From the NCBI GenBank assembly GCA_030744435.1, contig JASLQO010000024.1:1-64000 (forward strand): a stretch of DNA of 64,000 nt. Direction: 5' to 3'. The position numbers were made by a program, and so were the translations under genes. The notes beneath the pieces were generated by a model, which searched no databases, was not told the DNA's origin, and saw only the letters and a list, made by a program, of their open reading frames with translations. Within the stretch, counting starts at the first letter, position 1. Each line of letters begins with the position of its first letter. Below, piece after piece: positions 53,115 to 61,253 of the stretch. The DNA comes from JASLQO01 sp002327525 (GTDB lineage: Bacteria > Pseudomonadota > Gammaproteobacteria > Pseudomonadales > Azotimanducaceae).

Positions 53115-54200
53115 CTACTTTCCTGCTCCCGCTCCCGCGGCTTCGTCAGAGCCCTCCAGGGTTTCTCGCTCCAGCAACCTGGCACCGCGGAGGATGTTGC
53201 CCATCGCGTAGTTACCCTCGTGGCAGGCGTATTCGAACACCTTGTCATCGGTGTTTCGCCATGAGTATTCGCCGCTCCATGGCGCTTCCCAGGCTGTCGG
53301 GTCGTCGACGGTGAAATGGTAGAGCAGATCGCCGTTTTCGAGACGCGAAAACCACTCGACCAGATGCAGGTTCTCGTCACCGCCGTAGAGGCCGGTGTCT
53401 TCGCGGAAATTGGTGGTGTCCACGACCAGCGTGTCGTCTTCCCACCAACCGATGGAGTCGCCCAGCCAGAAGCGCTGGTCTTGCGGTGCGTGTTCTGAAT
53501 CGAGCCGGATGATGCGCGCATCGTGCACCATCTCCAGCAGTATCATGATGTGGTGTTCGGTCTGAATGATGCGTTTGAAGTTGTTATACAGACCCGGGAG
53601 CATGGGCGGGCCGGCACTGAAGCCGAGCAGGCAGCGTTCGGCGAGGGCCAGATCCTCCGGGCCGTCGTAAGGTCCGGGGCCGCCTTCCTCGAGCCACCAC
53701 GCGGTTCCCGTATTCTCGTGGCTGAACGAGCTGAAATTGTCCGTCATCTTCGCGACACCCTTCGGCGTTCGCTTCGGCATGCGACCATCGGCCGGGTCGA
53801 TGATTATGGATGTGCGGTACATGCCGTCGATCTCGAATGCATTGGCACCAGGATCGATCCAGAACGTGTTGTAGCCGCCAACGTTACCTGCGCCGAAGCC
53901 CTGGCCGGAACCATCTCCGCCAACCGGCGGTGCTTCCCGGTCCGGATCGCTCTCGCTCTGCGCGGTCCACTCGAGTACGAAATTTGCCGCCCAGCCGAAA
54001 AGGTCGGCGATCCATTTGTACATGTGTCTGGTCTCGCCCAGGAACTCCGGGCGTTCCAGGGGAGTGAGCGTACCGCTGTCGTAGGTACCGGACAGATCGG
54101 GAACGTCGTGTGAGGTTGGTGTTGCGTTCGCGGGAATTGCCACCAGCAGGCATGAGAGTATGAAGATCGATGTTGTCGTGGCAGGGAGTTTTCGCGTCAT
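53115..54200 (-). CDS. Secreted family protein (paralog 4, closest to paralog 1)
   Basis: About 361 residues from ATG 54200, with a signal peptide (RKLPATTTSIFILSCLLVAIPANA). VPDLSGTYDSGTLTPLERPEFLGE follows, then the family core ERCLLGF, MLPGLYNNFKRIIQTEHH, LEMVHDARIIRL, FWLGDSIGWWEDDTLVVDT and YACHEGNYAM. The match to the protein at 1386 is nearly residue for residue in these blocks, so the two arose by duplication. The sequence between PERPE and the core differs; here it includes an aromatic segment (YKWIADLFGWAANFVLEW). Function unknown. Confidence 0.8.
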   Translation of the reverse strand: MTRKLPATTTSIFILSCLLVAIPANATPTSHDVPDLSGTYDSGTLTPLERPEFLGETRHMYKWIADLFGWAANFVLEWTAQSESDPDREAPPVGGDGSGQGFGAGNVGGYNTFWIDPGANAFEIDGMYRTSIIIDPADGRMPKRTPKGVAKMTDNFSSFSHENTGTAWWLEEGGPGPYDGPEDLALAERCLLGFSAGPPMLPGLYNNFKRIIQTEHHIMILLEMVHDARIIRLDSEHAPQDQRFWLGDSIGWWEDDTLVVDTTNFREDTGLYGGDENLHLVEWFSRLENGDLLYHFTVDDPTAWEAPWSGEYSWRNTDDKVFEYACHEGNYAMGNILRGARLLERETLEGSDEAAGAGAGK

Positions 54201-54344
54201 GGTTTGCTTCCCCCGAAAAAGACACGGGAGATTATACGCCGACGGGTGATGAGGATGTTGTCGATCCGGCACCGGCTGTCAAACGTAACCGTGAACATGC
54301 CATGCTTGCACCCGTGTCCGGATGAGGCTGGCAGGGGTTAGCGA

Positions 54345-55733
54345 GTGCGACAAGTGCGGTCCGACGTTCTCGTCATCGGTGGAGGCAATGCAGCACTCTG
54401 CGCGGCGATCAGTGCGAGGCGGCAGGGTGCTTCGGTGCTGGTGGTGGAGAGCGCGCCCAAATTCTACCGCGGCGGCAACACGCGCCATACGCGCAACATG
54501 CGCTGCGCGCACGAATCCGCCACCGCGACACTCACCGGACCCTATACCGAGGAGGAATTCTGGGAAGATCTCCGGCGCGTCACCCAGGGAAACACCGACG
54601 AAACACTGGCCAGGCACATGATCGGCGAATCCGGCGACGTTCTCGACTGGATTCAGGCACAAGGCGTTCGCCTGCAGCCCGCGATAGGCGGTACGCTGAG
54701 CCTCGGCCGTACCAACGCGTTTTTTCGTGGCGGCGGACGTGCCATGCTCAACTCATTGTACCGGACAGCGCTGGAACTGGGCGTGGAGGTGCGCTACGAG
54801 GCGGAGGTGACCGATCTCCGGATCGAGGGCGGCGTCTTCAAGAGTGCTGTGTCCGGGCATGAGCCGAACCCGACGCGTATCGTGGCGTCTGCGATGGTGG
54901 CGGCTTGCGGCGGGTTCGAGGCCAATATCGAGTGGCTGCGCGAGGCGTGGGGGGATGCCGCTGACAATTTTCTGATCCGCGGTACACCCTACAATCGGGG
55001 GAGTGTGCTGAAGATGCTGCTGGAGCAGGGGGTGGCGAGTGTGGGTGATGCGGCGCAGTGTCACGCCATTGCCATTGACGCGCGCTCGCCCAGGTTCGAC
55101 GGAGGTATCGTGACGCGTCTCGATTGCGTGATCTTCGGTATCGTGGTGAACGACCAGGGCCAGCGTTTCTATGACGAGGGGGAGGACCTCTGGCCCAGGC
55201 GATATGCGATCTGGGGGCGTCTGATCGCGGCGCAGCCGAATCAGATTGCCTATGCCATCGTCGATAAGGGTGACGAACGGCACTTCCTGCCGTCGCTGTA
55301 TCCGCCAATCGAGGCAGCCACGGTGGATGAGCTGGCGACTGTGCTGGGGCTGGAAGCACCAGCGCTCAGCGCTACTATCGATGCGTTTAACGCGGCCGTG
55401 GTCCCTGGGCATTTCGATCATACGGTTCTGGATGACTGCAGAACCGAAGGGCTCGACCCACCGAAGAGCCATTGGGCTCGCCCGCTGCGCGGACCGTTTT
55501 GTGCATATCCCCTGAAGCCGGGGATCACCTTTACTTATCTCGGCACGAGGGTGGATGAGGATGCCCGACTGGTGCTCGCGAACGGGAAGAAGGCGGACAA
55601 TATGTTTGCGGCCGGCGAAATCATGGCGGGGAACATACTCGGCAGCGGTTACGCGGCAGGTGTGGGAATGACTATCGGCAGCGTGTTCGGGCGTATCGCG
55701 GGAAGAGAGGCGGCGAGGCATGTGCTCGGCTAG
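54345..55733 (+). CDS. tcuA: Tricarballylate dehydrogenase-like flavoprotein
   Basis: The 462-residue protein starts VRSDVLVIGGGNAALCAAISARRQGASVLVVE (GTG start near 54345) and is a fumarate-reductase/succinate-dehydrogenase-type flavoprotein. RGGNTRHTRN, FRGGGRAMLNSLYRTALELGV and AAGEIMAGNILGSGYAAGVGMTIGSVFGRIAG are in the order found in TcuA. It oxidises tricarballylate, a citrate analogue, to aconitate using FAD. The next gene, encoding a TcuB-like iron-sulfur/membrane protein, overlaps its end by 14 bp, which strongly supports this reading over other flavoprotein options. Confidence 0.88.
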   Translation: MRQVRSDVLVIGGGNAALCAAISARRQGASVLVVESAPKFYRGGNTRHTRNMRCAHESATATLTGPYTEEEFWEDLRRVTQGNTDETLARHMIGESGDVLDWIQAQGVRLQPAIGGTLSLGRTNAFFRGGGRAMLNSLYRTALELGVEVRYEAEVTDLRIEGGVFKSAVSGHEPNPTRIVASAMVAACGGFEANIEWLREAWGDAADNFLIRGTPYNRGSVLKMLLEQGVASVGDAAQCHAIAIDARSPRFDGGIVTRLDCVIFGIVVNDQGQRFYDEGEDLWPRRYAIWGRLIAAQPNQIAYAIVDKGDERHFLPSLYPPIEAATVDELATVLGLEAPALSATIDAFNAAVVPGHFDHTVLDDCRTEGLDPPKSHWARPLRGPFCAYPLKPGITFTYLGTRVDEDARLVLANGKKADNMFAAGEIMAGNILGSGYAAGVGMTIGSVFGRIAGREAARHVLG

Positions 55734-56817
55734 GGCGATGCAGGAAGCGGAGCGTCTGATGCGAATCTGCAATGCGTGTCGCTATTGCGAGGCAGTGTGT
55801 CCGGTTTTCCCAGCGCTGGAGCGGCGGCGGATTTTCCCGCGCGCAGACCTGGTGTTCCTTGCCAATCTCTGCCACGAATGTGGCGCGTGTTACACGGCTT
55901 GTCAGTTCTCTCCACCGCATGAGTTTGATGTCAACCTCCCACGCGTTCTTGCCGAGGTCAGGAGCGAATCGTACGGAGATTCTGTCTGGCCGCGCGCAAT
56001 GTCGGGATTGCTGGCGCGCAACGGTGTGTGGATCAGTGTGGTTCTGGCGTTGAGCGTTGCTGGGTTCATTGCGGGAATGGTCGGCGTCCGGACTCCCGGT
56101 GCCCTGCTCGAGGCACGTGTGGGCCCCGGTGCGTTTTATGAGCTGATGCCGCACGCGATAATGGTATCCCTCTTCGGTGCGGCCTTTTCGTTTGCGATGA
56201 CCGCGCTGTACATGAGTGCGCGCGAGTTTCGACGTGCGATGCAGTTGCCAGCGTCGACATCGGCGGCGTCGTGGCGCCAGGCGGTGAAGCTGGCTGCGAG
56301 CCTGCATCATCTGGAGTCGGGCGATGGAAGTTGCGTCAACACGGAAGACGGGCCTGATCGAAGGCGGCTCTTCCATCATATGACGGCCTACGGATTGTTG
56401 CTGTGTCTGGCCTCTACGGTAGTGGCGACGATCTATCACTACGTACTGGGGCGGGAAGCACCCTATCCGTTGTTCGACCTGCCGGTGGTGCTCGGCACCG
56501 TTGGCGGCATCGGCATGCTCTTCGGATCTCTTGGTCTGTTTATCGCGAGGCTCACCAGAGTGGCAATGCTCAGGAGTACGGCCAATGCCGGGATTGAGGT
56601 GGCGTTTCTGGTGATGTTGTTCCTAACCAGTTTGAGTGGGTTGATGTTGCTGGCGCTGCGCGAAGCGCCGGTAATGGGAGTGCTGCTGGCTTTGCATCTG
56701 GGCGTTGTGTTCGCGTTGTTCGCGACGCTTCCCTACAGCAAGATGGTGCACGGGCTCTACCGACTGTTAGCGCTGGTGCGACATACCGAGGAGAGCGGCA
56801 CGCCCGATGGTGCGTAG
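55720..56817 (+). CDS. tcuB: TcuB/CitB-like iron-sulfur membrane protein
   Basis: The 365-residue protein has an iron-sulfur part with ICNACRYCEAVCPVFPALE and LCHECGACYTACQFSPPH, two cysteine clusters. Six or so membrane helices follow (e.g. GVWISVVLALSVAGFIAGMV, AIMVSLFGAAFSFAMTALYM), including HHMTAYGLLLCLASTVVATIYHY with heme-type histidines. It re-oxidises the TcuA flavin by passing electrons to the membrane quinone pool. Start could be ATG 55720 (overlapping tcuA) or ATG 55738, four bases after the tcuA stop. No tcuC transporter is adjacent. Confidence 0.88.
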   Translation: MCSARAMQEAERLMRICNACRYCEAVCPVFPALERRRIFPRADLVFLANLCHECGACYTACQFSPPHEFDVNLPRVLAEVRSESYGDSVWPRAMSGLLARNGVWISVVLALSVAGFIAGMVGVRTPGALLEARVGPGAFYELMPHAIMVSLFGAAFSFAMTALYMSAREFRRAMQLPASTSAASWRQAVKLAASLHHLESGDGSCVNTEDGPDRRRLFHHMTAYGLLLCLASTVVATIYHYVLGREAPYPLFDLPVVLGTVGGIGMLFGSLGLFIARLTRVAMLRSTANAGIEVAFLVMLFLTSLSGLMLLALREAPVMGVLLALHLGVVFALFATLPYSKMVHGLYRLLALVRHTEESGTPDGA

Positions 56818-56855
56818 AAGCTGTCCCCGTTGCAGGGGGTCGGCACGCAGATTGG

Positions 56856-57341
56856 TTAGGGCCTGGGATACCAGTAGCTGAGGTACTCGGCGTACATTAC
56901 GGGGCCGTCCACGCCCTGTGCTTCCAACTCGTGAGCCGTCTTGATCAGCCGCTGTCCGTTGGTTTTCTCGGTGACGTTTGCCAGGGTGACATTGGATCTG
57001 ATGCGCACGCCGTCCCCGATGACCACTGGCTGCAGGACGCGTACCTTGTCGAGACCGTAGTTCAGTGAGTAGGCGCCGTCCCGCGGTCTGAGGCCCGCGT
57101 TCTCGACGAAGTGAGAGAGCAATGAAACCATGTGGAAGCCGTGGATCAAGGTGCCGCCGTAGGGTCCCTTGCGGCCGTGCTCGGGATCACAGTGACCCGG
57201 TTTGTGCCAGCGGCTAACCTCTCCGAATACGTTGACCTGGATCTGGTCGATGTCGACCCAGTCGGTGACGGCGATCGTGCGTCCGACCAGTTCGTGGATA
57301 TTGGTCAACAATAGCGGCTTGTCTTCGGTGGTGGTGTTCAT
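56856..57341 (-). CDS. MaoC-like hydratase with altered dyad
   Basis: About 161 residues from ATG 57341 (the ATG at 57398 adds 19 residues without support). It is a single hotdog: WVDIDQIQVNVFGEVSRWHKPGHCDPEHGRKGPYGGTLIHGFHMVSLL, corresponding to the R-specific enoyl-CoA hydratase helix and loop. In active hydratases the dyad is T-G-D-x4-H; here the aspartate position is tryptophan (SRWHKPGH), while the histidine is kept. Catalytic loss or altered substrate use is possible. It is convergent with tcuB across a 38-bp gap. Confidence 0.8.
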   Translation of the reverse strand: MNTTTEDKPLLLTNIHELVGRTIAVTDWVDIDQIQVNVFGEVSRWHKPGHCDPEHGRKGPYGGTLIHGFHMVSLLSHFVENAGLRPRDGAYSLNYGLDKVRVLQPVVIGDGVRIRSNVTLANVTEKTNGQRLIKTAHELEAQGVDGPVMYAEYLSYWYPRP

Positions 57342-57489
57342 GGCTCCATCTTCCTCATCGGGTGGATTCGCATACCGGTGCAGGGTGCTTGCGGACATTC
57401 GCCGCTGTGATGGTACATCGATTCTGGCGATCTTGCGGACACGGCCTGACCATCACCGCTGGCGGACGCGTGAGCGTCCGAGGCCGGGG

Positions 57490-57796
57490 AAAAACCGCCC
57501 GACCGTGGAGGTGTACCGGAAATAGCGCCACCACCAACATGGTGCTGCCGATATGCAGTGCGGGAGTCTCGAGTAGCAGTTTGCCACCCGGCCAGTCGAG
57601 GAGTGTGGCGGCCGATCCCACGGGAGTGAGTACGAGTCCTGACACGAGACATGCACCGGCCATTCAGCCGGGCGAGCCGGTGCTGCCATGAAAGCCCTTG
57701 ATTCCGGTCGAACCAGTTGCTCGCCACTGTACGATCGTGCGGGTCACGAACAGCGAGTGCACATAGTGCATACAGGGTGAGAGCGAGCCAGGGCAT
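57490..57796 (-). pseudogene. Isoprenylcysteine-carboxyl-methyltransferase-like membrane protein, frameshifted remnant
   Basis: On the minus strand three frames contain consecutive pieces of one membrane protein: MPWLALTLYALCALAV (from 57796), then TRTIVQWRATGSTGIKGF in the next frame, then MAGACLVSGLVLTPVGSAAT with LLDWPGGKLLLETPALHIGS in the third. Together they resemble the start of an ICMT/PEMT-type methyltransferase-family membrane protein. At least two frameshifts break it, and after about residue 95 the similarity ends; the catalytic C-terminus is missing. Confidence 0.6.
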
Positions 57797-57836
57797 ATTG
57801 GCCTCTGCCTGATGGAAGAGTAGCCAATATACAAAT

Positions 57837-57848
57837 ATATGTACATAT
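57837..57848. promoter_or_regulatory. Perfect 12-bp AT-rich palindrome upstream of the esterase
   Basis: ATATGTACATAT is self-complementary and lies in the 120-bp AT-rich intergenic region between the divergent methyltransferase remnant and the esterase gene (start 57918). Its position and symmetry suggest a dimeric regulator operator near the esterase promoter. No regulator gene is adjacent. Confidence 0.4.
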
Positions 57849-57917
57849 GTTCAGTTGTGTCTGTACTTCAGCTGAATCCAAGCCTGTATGCTGTGTCCGA
57901 GCCGAAAGGAGACATCG

Positions 57918-59207
57918 ATGGCTATTGTGTTTCTGCTGTATGCAGCGGCGCTGGCGTTTGCGGCCTGGAACGTCTGGCGGCCCATTCACGCCTCCGCCCG
58001 GTTGACCGCGTTCAGCTTTGGGCTCGCGCTGATTTCGGGACTGTTCTCGTTGCACATCGTGGCGGAGAACATCGTCGTCGGTCTGTTGTTTCTGTGGGCC
58101 GGTGCCATCGAGGGATTGGCCGGTTTGCTCGCTGCGATGCTCTACCTTGCAGCCCTGCTCAGCCTGCTGGTGTTCCACTTTCGATCGTATACCACCGTCG
58201 AGGTCGTGGAAGCTTCCCTGAAGCGAGGCCTCGGAGACGAATACCGCCAACGTATTGATGCCGATCTCAGCATCAGCTTTCCCGAAGGGCTCGACGTGCT
58301 GCGCATCCTGAAACCTCTACCTCAGGATCTGCCGGGGGTGGAGATCATCAAGGACATCGCCTACACGCCTGATGGTGACATACGTGCGCTGGATATCTAC
58401 CGCAAGCACGAGCACGGGCACAATCGTCCGGTGCTGCTGCAGATTCACGGCGGCGCCTGGACCGAGAAAATGGGCAGCAAGAACGAGCAGGCCCGGCCCC
58501 TGTTGAATCACATGGCGTTACGGGATTGGATCTGCGTGTCCGTTGGTTACCGATTGAGCCCGGGGGCGACCATGCCCGAGCATGTCATCGACGTGAAGGA
58601 CGCACTCATCTGGGTGAAGGACAACATTGGCGAATATGGGGGCGATCCTGATTTCATCATCGCCACGGGTGGATCTGCAGGTGGACATCTGTGCGCACTA
58701 TTGACACTCACGCCAGGCGACCCGTTGTTTCAGCCCGAAGCGCTCGGCCGCGATACCTCCGTGCAGGGGTGCGTGCCTTTCTACGGGGTTCTCGATCTGA
58801 TGAATGACACCGGCACCCATGTAGATTTCGAAGCCTTCCTGGCCGATTCGGTGATTAAAGTACCGCGACAGGAGGATCCGGAACTGTGGAATGCGGTGTC
58901 GCCGCTGCGACGGGTTCACGAACACGCGCCGCCCTTCTATGTCATTTGCGGTGACACGGACAATCTGGTTCCCGTGGAGACCAATGCGCTGTTTGCCAGG
59001 AAACTGGCCGAGGTCAGTCGTGGATCGGTTTGCTACGCGGAGATTCCGGGCGCCGCTCATGCCTTCGACCTCATTCGAACACCGCATAGCGAACATGTCC
59101 TGCACGGCATCGAACGCTGGCTGGCCTATCAGTACAGTCGGCATCGTGCTGCCGGAAAAGCAGACGTGGAAACCCCGGTGGAATCAAGCCTGAAAACCAA
59201 AGCCTAA
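57918..59207 (+). CDS. Membrane-anchored HSL-type carboxylesterase (alpha/beta hydrolase)
   Basis: About 429 residues from ATG 57918 (AAAGGAGA 8 bp upstream). Three or four membrane segments (AIVFLLYAAALAFAAWNVW, FGLALISGLFSLHIVAENIVV) come first, then a soluble alpha/beta hydrolase. The hormone-sensitive-lipase motif HGG appears as QIHGGAWTE, and the nucleophile elbow is GGSAGGHL. The aspartate is in CGDTDNLVPVE and the histidine in GAAHAFDL. It is an esterase or lipase at the inner membrane. The combination of membrane anchor and HSL fold is common in uncharacterised acetylhydrolases. Confidence 0.88.
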   Translation: MAIVFLLYAAALAFAAWNVWRPIHASARLTAFSFGLALISGLFSLHIVAENIVVGLLFLWAGAIEGLAGLLAAMLYLAALLSLLVFHFRSYTTVEVVEASLKRGLGDEYRQRIDADLSISFPEGLDVLRILKPLPQDLPGVEIIKDIAYTPDGDIRALDIYRKHEHGHNRPVLLQIHGGAWTEKMGSKNEQARPLLNHMALRDWICVSVGYRLSPGATMPEHVIDVKDALIWVKDNIGEYGGDPDFIIATGGSAGGHLCALLTLTPGDPLFQPEALGRDTSVQGCVPFYGVLDLMNDTGTHVDFEAFLADSVIKVPRQEDPELWNAVSPLRRVHEHAPPFYVICGDTDNLVPVETNALFARKLAEVSRGSVCYAEIPGAAHAFDLIRTPHSEHVLHGIERWLAYQYSRHRAAGKADVETPVESSLKTKA

Positions 59208-59295
59208 GCAGACCGGGATGCCATCACTATCCCCCGAAAACCCGTGACGGTGGCGAATGCTATGCTAACTGCAACAGGATCGACAGGGAGCGGGA

Positions 59296-60636
59296 ATGCG
59301 CCCCAGCAGACGTGCATTCGTACAGCAATTGTTTGGCGGAGCGGCGGCCGGTGCCATGTTGTCTGCACTGGGCGAGGCCGTCGAACCGCTGAAAGCAGGT
59401 AGGCGGGCCGATGACGAGGCGTACTGGCGCTGGATCGCGTCTCAGTTTCTGACCAATCCGGGGATTGCGTACATGAATTCGGGTACGCGGGGGCCGTCTC
59501 CTCGGCAGGTCATTCAGGCGCAGTACGATGCCATCCGTTCCTACGACACGGACAGGCTCAGCTACGCGACCTATGTAGACTCGACCGAGACACGCGCACA
59601 GTTGCGCGCGAGACTCGCTGCCTTCGTCGGCTGCGGCGCTGACGAGATAGCACTGACAAACAACACGACGGAGGGGATGGCCTTCGGAACGCTGGGCCTC
59701 GACCTGAAGCCGGGTGACGAGATCATCTATACCAATCACGATCACTCAAGCGGCGCGCAGCCCGTCAATCTCGCCGCGGCGCGGTTCGGGGCACGCGCTG
59801 TGGTGGTGGATCTGTCAGATCCCAGATACCATCCCCCAAGTTCGGCTGACATCATCGTGGAAGCCTTCGAGCGCGCACTCACACCACGCACGCGACTCAT
59901 CAGTTTCTGCCATATCAACTACACGGACGGTTGCTGCCTGCCGGTGCGGGAGATATGTGAAATGGCGCGCGCAAAGGGCGTTTTGACCCTGGTTGATGGC
60001 GCCCACCCGCCCGGCATGATGGTACTCGACATTGAAGATCTCGGTTGTGACATGTACGCCGGTGCCGGTCACAAGTGGCTGCTGGCCGCCATGCTGACAG
60101 GGTTCTTCTACGTGCGCAGAGATGTGCTGGATCGTGTCTGGCCTCTCGTGTACTCGGGCCCGGTCGCAGGCAAGACCATGTATGGCGAACCTGCGCAGGA
60201 TAGCGCTTACAACCGGCAGGCGGGCATGGCGGCACGCTATGAAATGCGCGGTTCCAAGAACTTCGCCGCGGCCGCCTCGTGGAATGCAGCACTCGATTTT
60301 CATGAAACTATCACTCCGCAGGCCATCGAGGCGCGCGTGCGCTATCTGGCCGCCAGTGCCCGCAAGGGGCTGCGTGCCATTCCCGGTGTCACGGTTCATG
60401 TCTCGGACGACGAGACGATGAGTTGTGGGCTGGTGTCTTTCACGATCGATGGTGTCGATGTGAAGGAGGTGAACGAAACGCTGTGGACCCGCCACGGTAT
60501 CTACATTCGCGATGTGTCGCATCCCGAGATCGGCTGGGTAGCGAACCGGGCTTCCACACACATCATGGCGGATGCCGCTCAGATCGACATGTTGGTCGGC
60601 GGCGTTGCCGAGATCGCCGGGGAACGCCGGATCTAG
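59296..60636 (+). CDS. Class V aminotransferase-fold PLP enzyme with Tat signal (isopenicillin-N-epimerase-like)
   Basis: The 446-residue protein has a twin-arginine signal, PSRRAFVQQLFGGAAAGA. The PLP fold carries LTNNTTEGMAFG, TLVDGAHPPG with the cofactor aspartate D234 and H237, and the Schiff-base lysine K260 in GAGHKWLL. The gene ends sharing a CTAG stop with the convergent RidA gene. Members with this pattern act as cysteine desulfurase-like or isopenicillin-N-epimerase-like enzymes on unknown substrates. Export by Tat makes this a periplasmic PLP enzyme, which is uncommon for the fold. Confidence 0.88.
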   Translation: MRPSRRAFVQQLFGGAAAGAMLSALGEAVEPLKAGRRADDEAYWRWIASQFLTNPGIAYMNSGTRGPSPRQVIQAQYDAIRSYDTDRLSYATYVDSTETRAQLRARLAAFVGCGADEIALTNNTTEGMAFGTLGLDLKPGDEIIYTNHDHSSGAQPVNLAAARFGARAVVVDLSDPRYHPPSSADIIVEAFERALTPRTRLISFCHINYTDGCCLPVREICEMARAKGVLTLVDGAHPPGMMVLDIEDLGCDMYAGAGHKWLLAAMLTGFFYVRRDVLDRVWPLVYSGPVAGKTMYGEPAQDSAYNRQAGMAARYEMRGSKNFAAAASWNAALDFHETITPQAIEARVRYLAASARKGLRAIPGVTVHVSDDETMSCGLVSFTIDGVDVKEVNETLWTRHGIYIRDVSHPEIGWVANRASTHIMADAAQIDMLVGGVAEIAGERRI

Positions 60637-61097
60637 GTTCCCTGGGGCTTCAGCTCAGCCCAGCACTCGACTTCCACGCGTCCATCGAAGGCAAGTCCGG
60701 CAGCGCCGAATGCGCTTCTCGCCGGTTTGGGGCCTGGGAAGTAAGTGATGTACACCTCGTTGAAGTCGGGCCACTCGGCGATATCCGCGATCATGACAGT
60801 GCACTTCACCACATCCTCCATCGACGCACCGTAGCGTTCGAGGCTGGCCTTGATGTTCTCGAGTGCCTGGCGGGCTTCGGGTTTGATACCGCCGGACACG
60901 AGATTCGTAGTGCCGGGCAGGGTGCCGAGCTTGCCGGATAGAATGAGCATGTTGCCGACGCGTACGGCGTCGGAGAACGGCAGTTTCAGATCTTCCGCAC
61001 CCGGTGGGTTGAGGTACTCGGCGGCCGTCGCAAAATGTGCGAGTGCCAGCGAAAGCGCAATCGCGATGCTTTTCGTTGAGTTGGCTCGAGTGATCAT
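60633..61097 (-). CDS. RidA/YjgF-family protein, exported
   Basis: The 154-residue protein has a signal-like start (TKSIAIALSLALAHFATAAE) and then the RidA domain: LPFSDAVRVGNMLILSGKLG, ARQALENIKASLERYGASMEDVVKCTVMIADIAEWPDFNEVY, and the terminal ARSAFGAAGLAFDGRVEVECWA. Family members hydrolyse reactive enamine or imine intermediates, or have related roles. In this copy a glycine replaces the usual arginine environment near GAAGLAFDGRVEVE, but the glutamate is kept. Its stop overlaps the stop of the class V aminotransferase-fold gene (shared CTAG), so the two convergent genes meet without a gap; both encode exported proteins of amino-acid chemistry. Confidence 0.85.
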   Translation of the reverse strand: MITRANSTKSIAIALSLALAHFATAAEYLNPPGAEDLKLPFSDAVRVGNMLILSGKLGTLPGTTNLVSGGIKPEARQALENIKASLERYGASMEDVVKCTVMIADIAEWPDFNEVYITYFPGPKPARSAFGAAGLAFDGRVEVECWAELKPQGT

Positions 61098-61253
61098 TGT
61101 GTTGTCGTCCCCCGCTGTTTGAAGGCCATTGCAACGGCTGGCAGTCAGGAATTCAAGGCCCGGGAGCGAATCGGCGTCCCGGAAGAGAAATGGATGGTCC
61201 CGTTTCTTATCTGTTCTAATCCTCGCCGAGCCAGTTAGCAGAAGGAGACAGGC

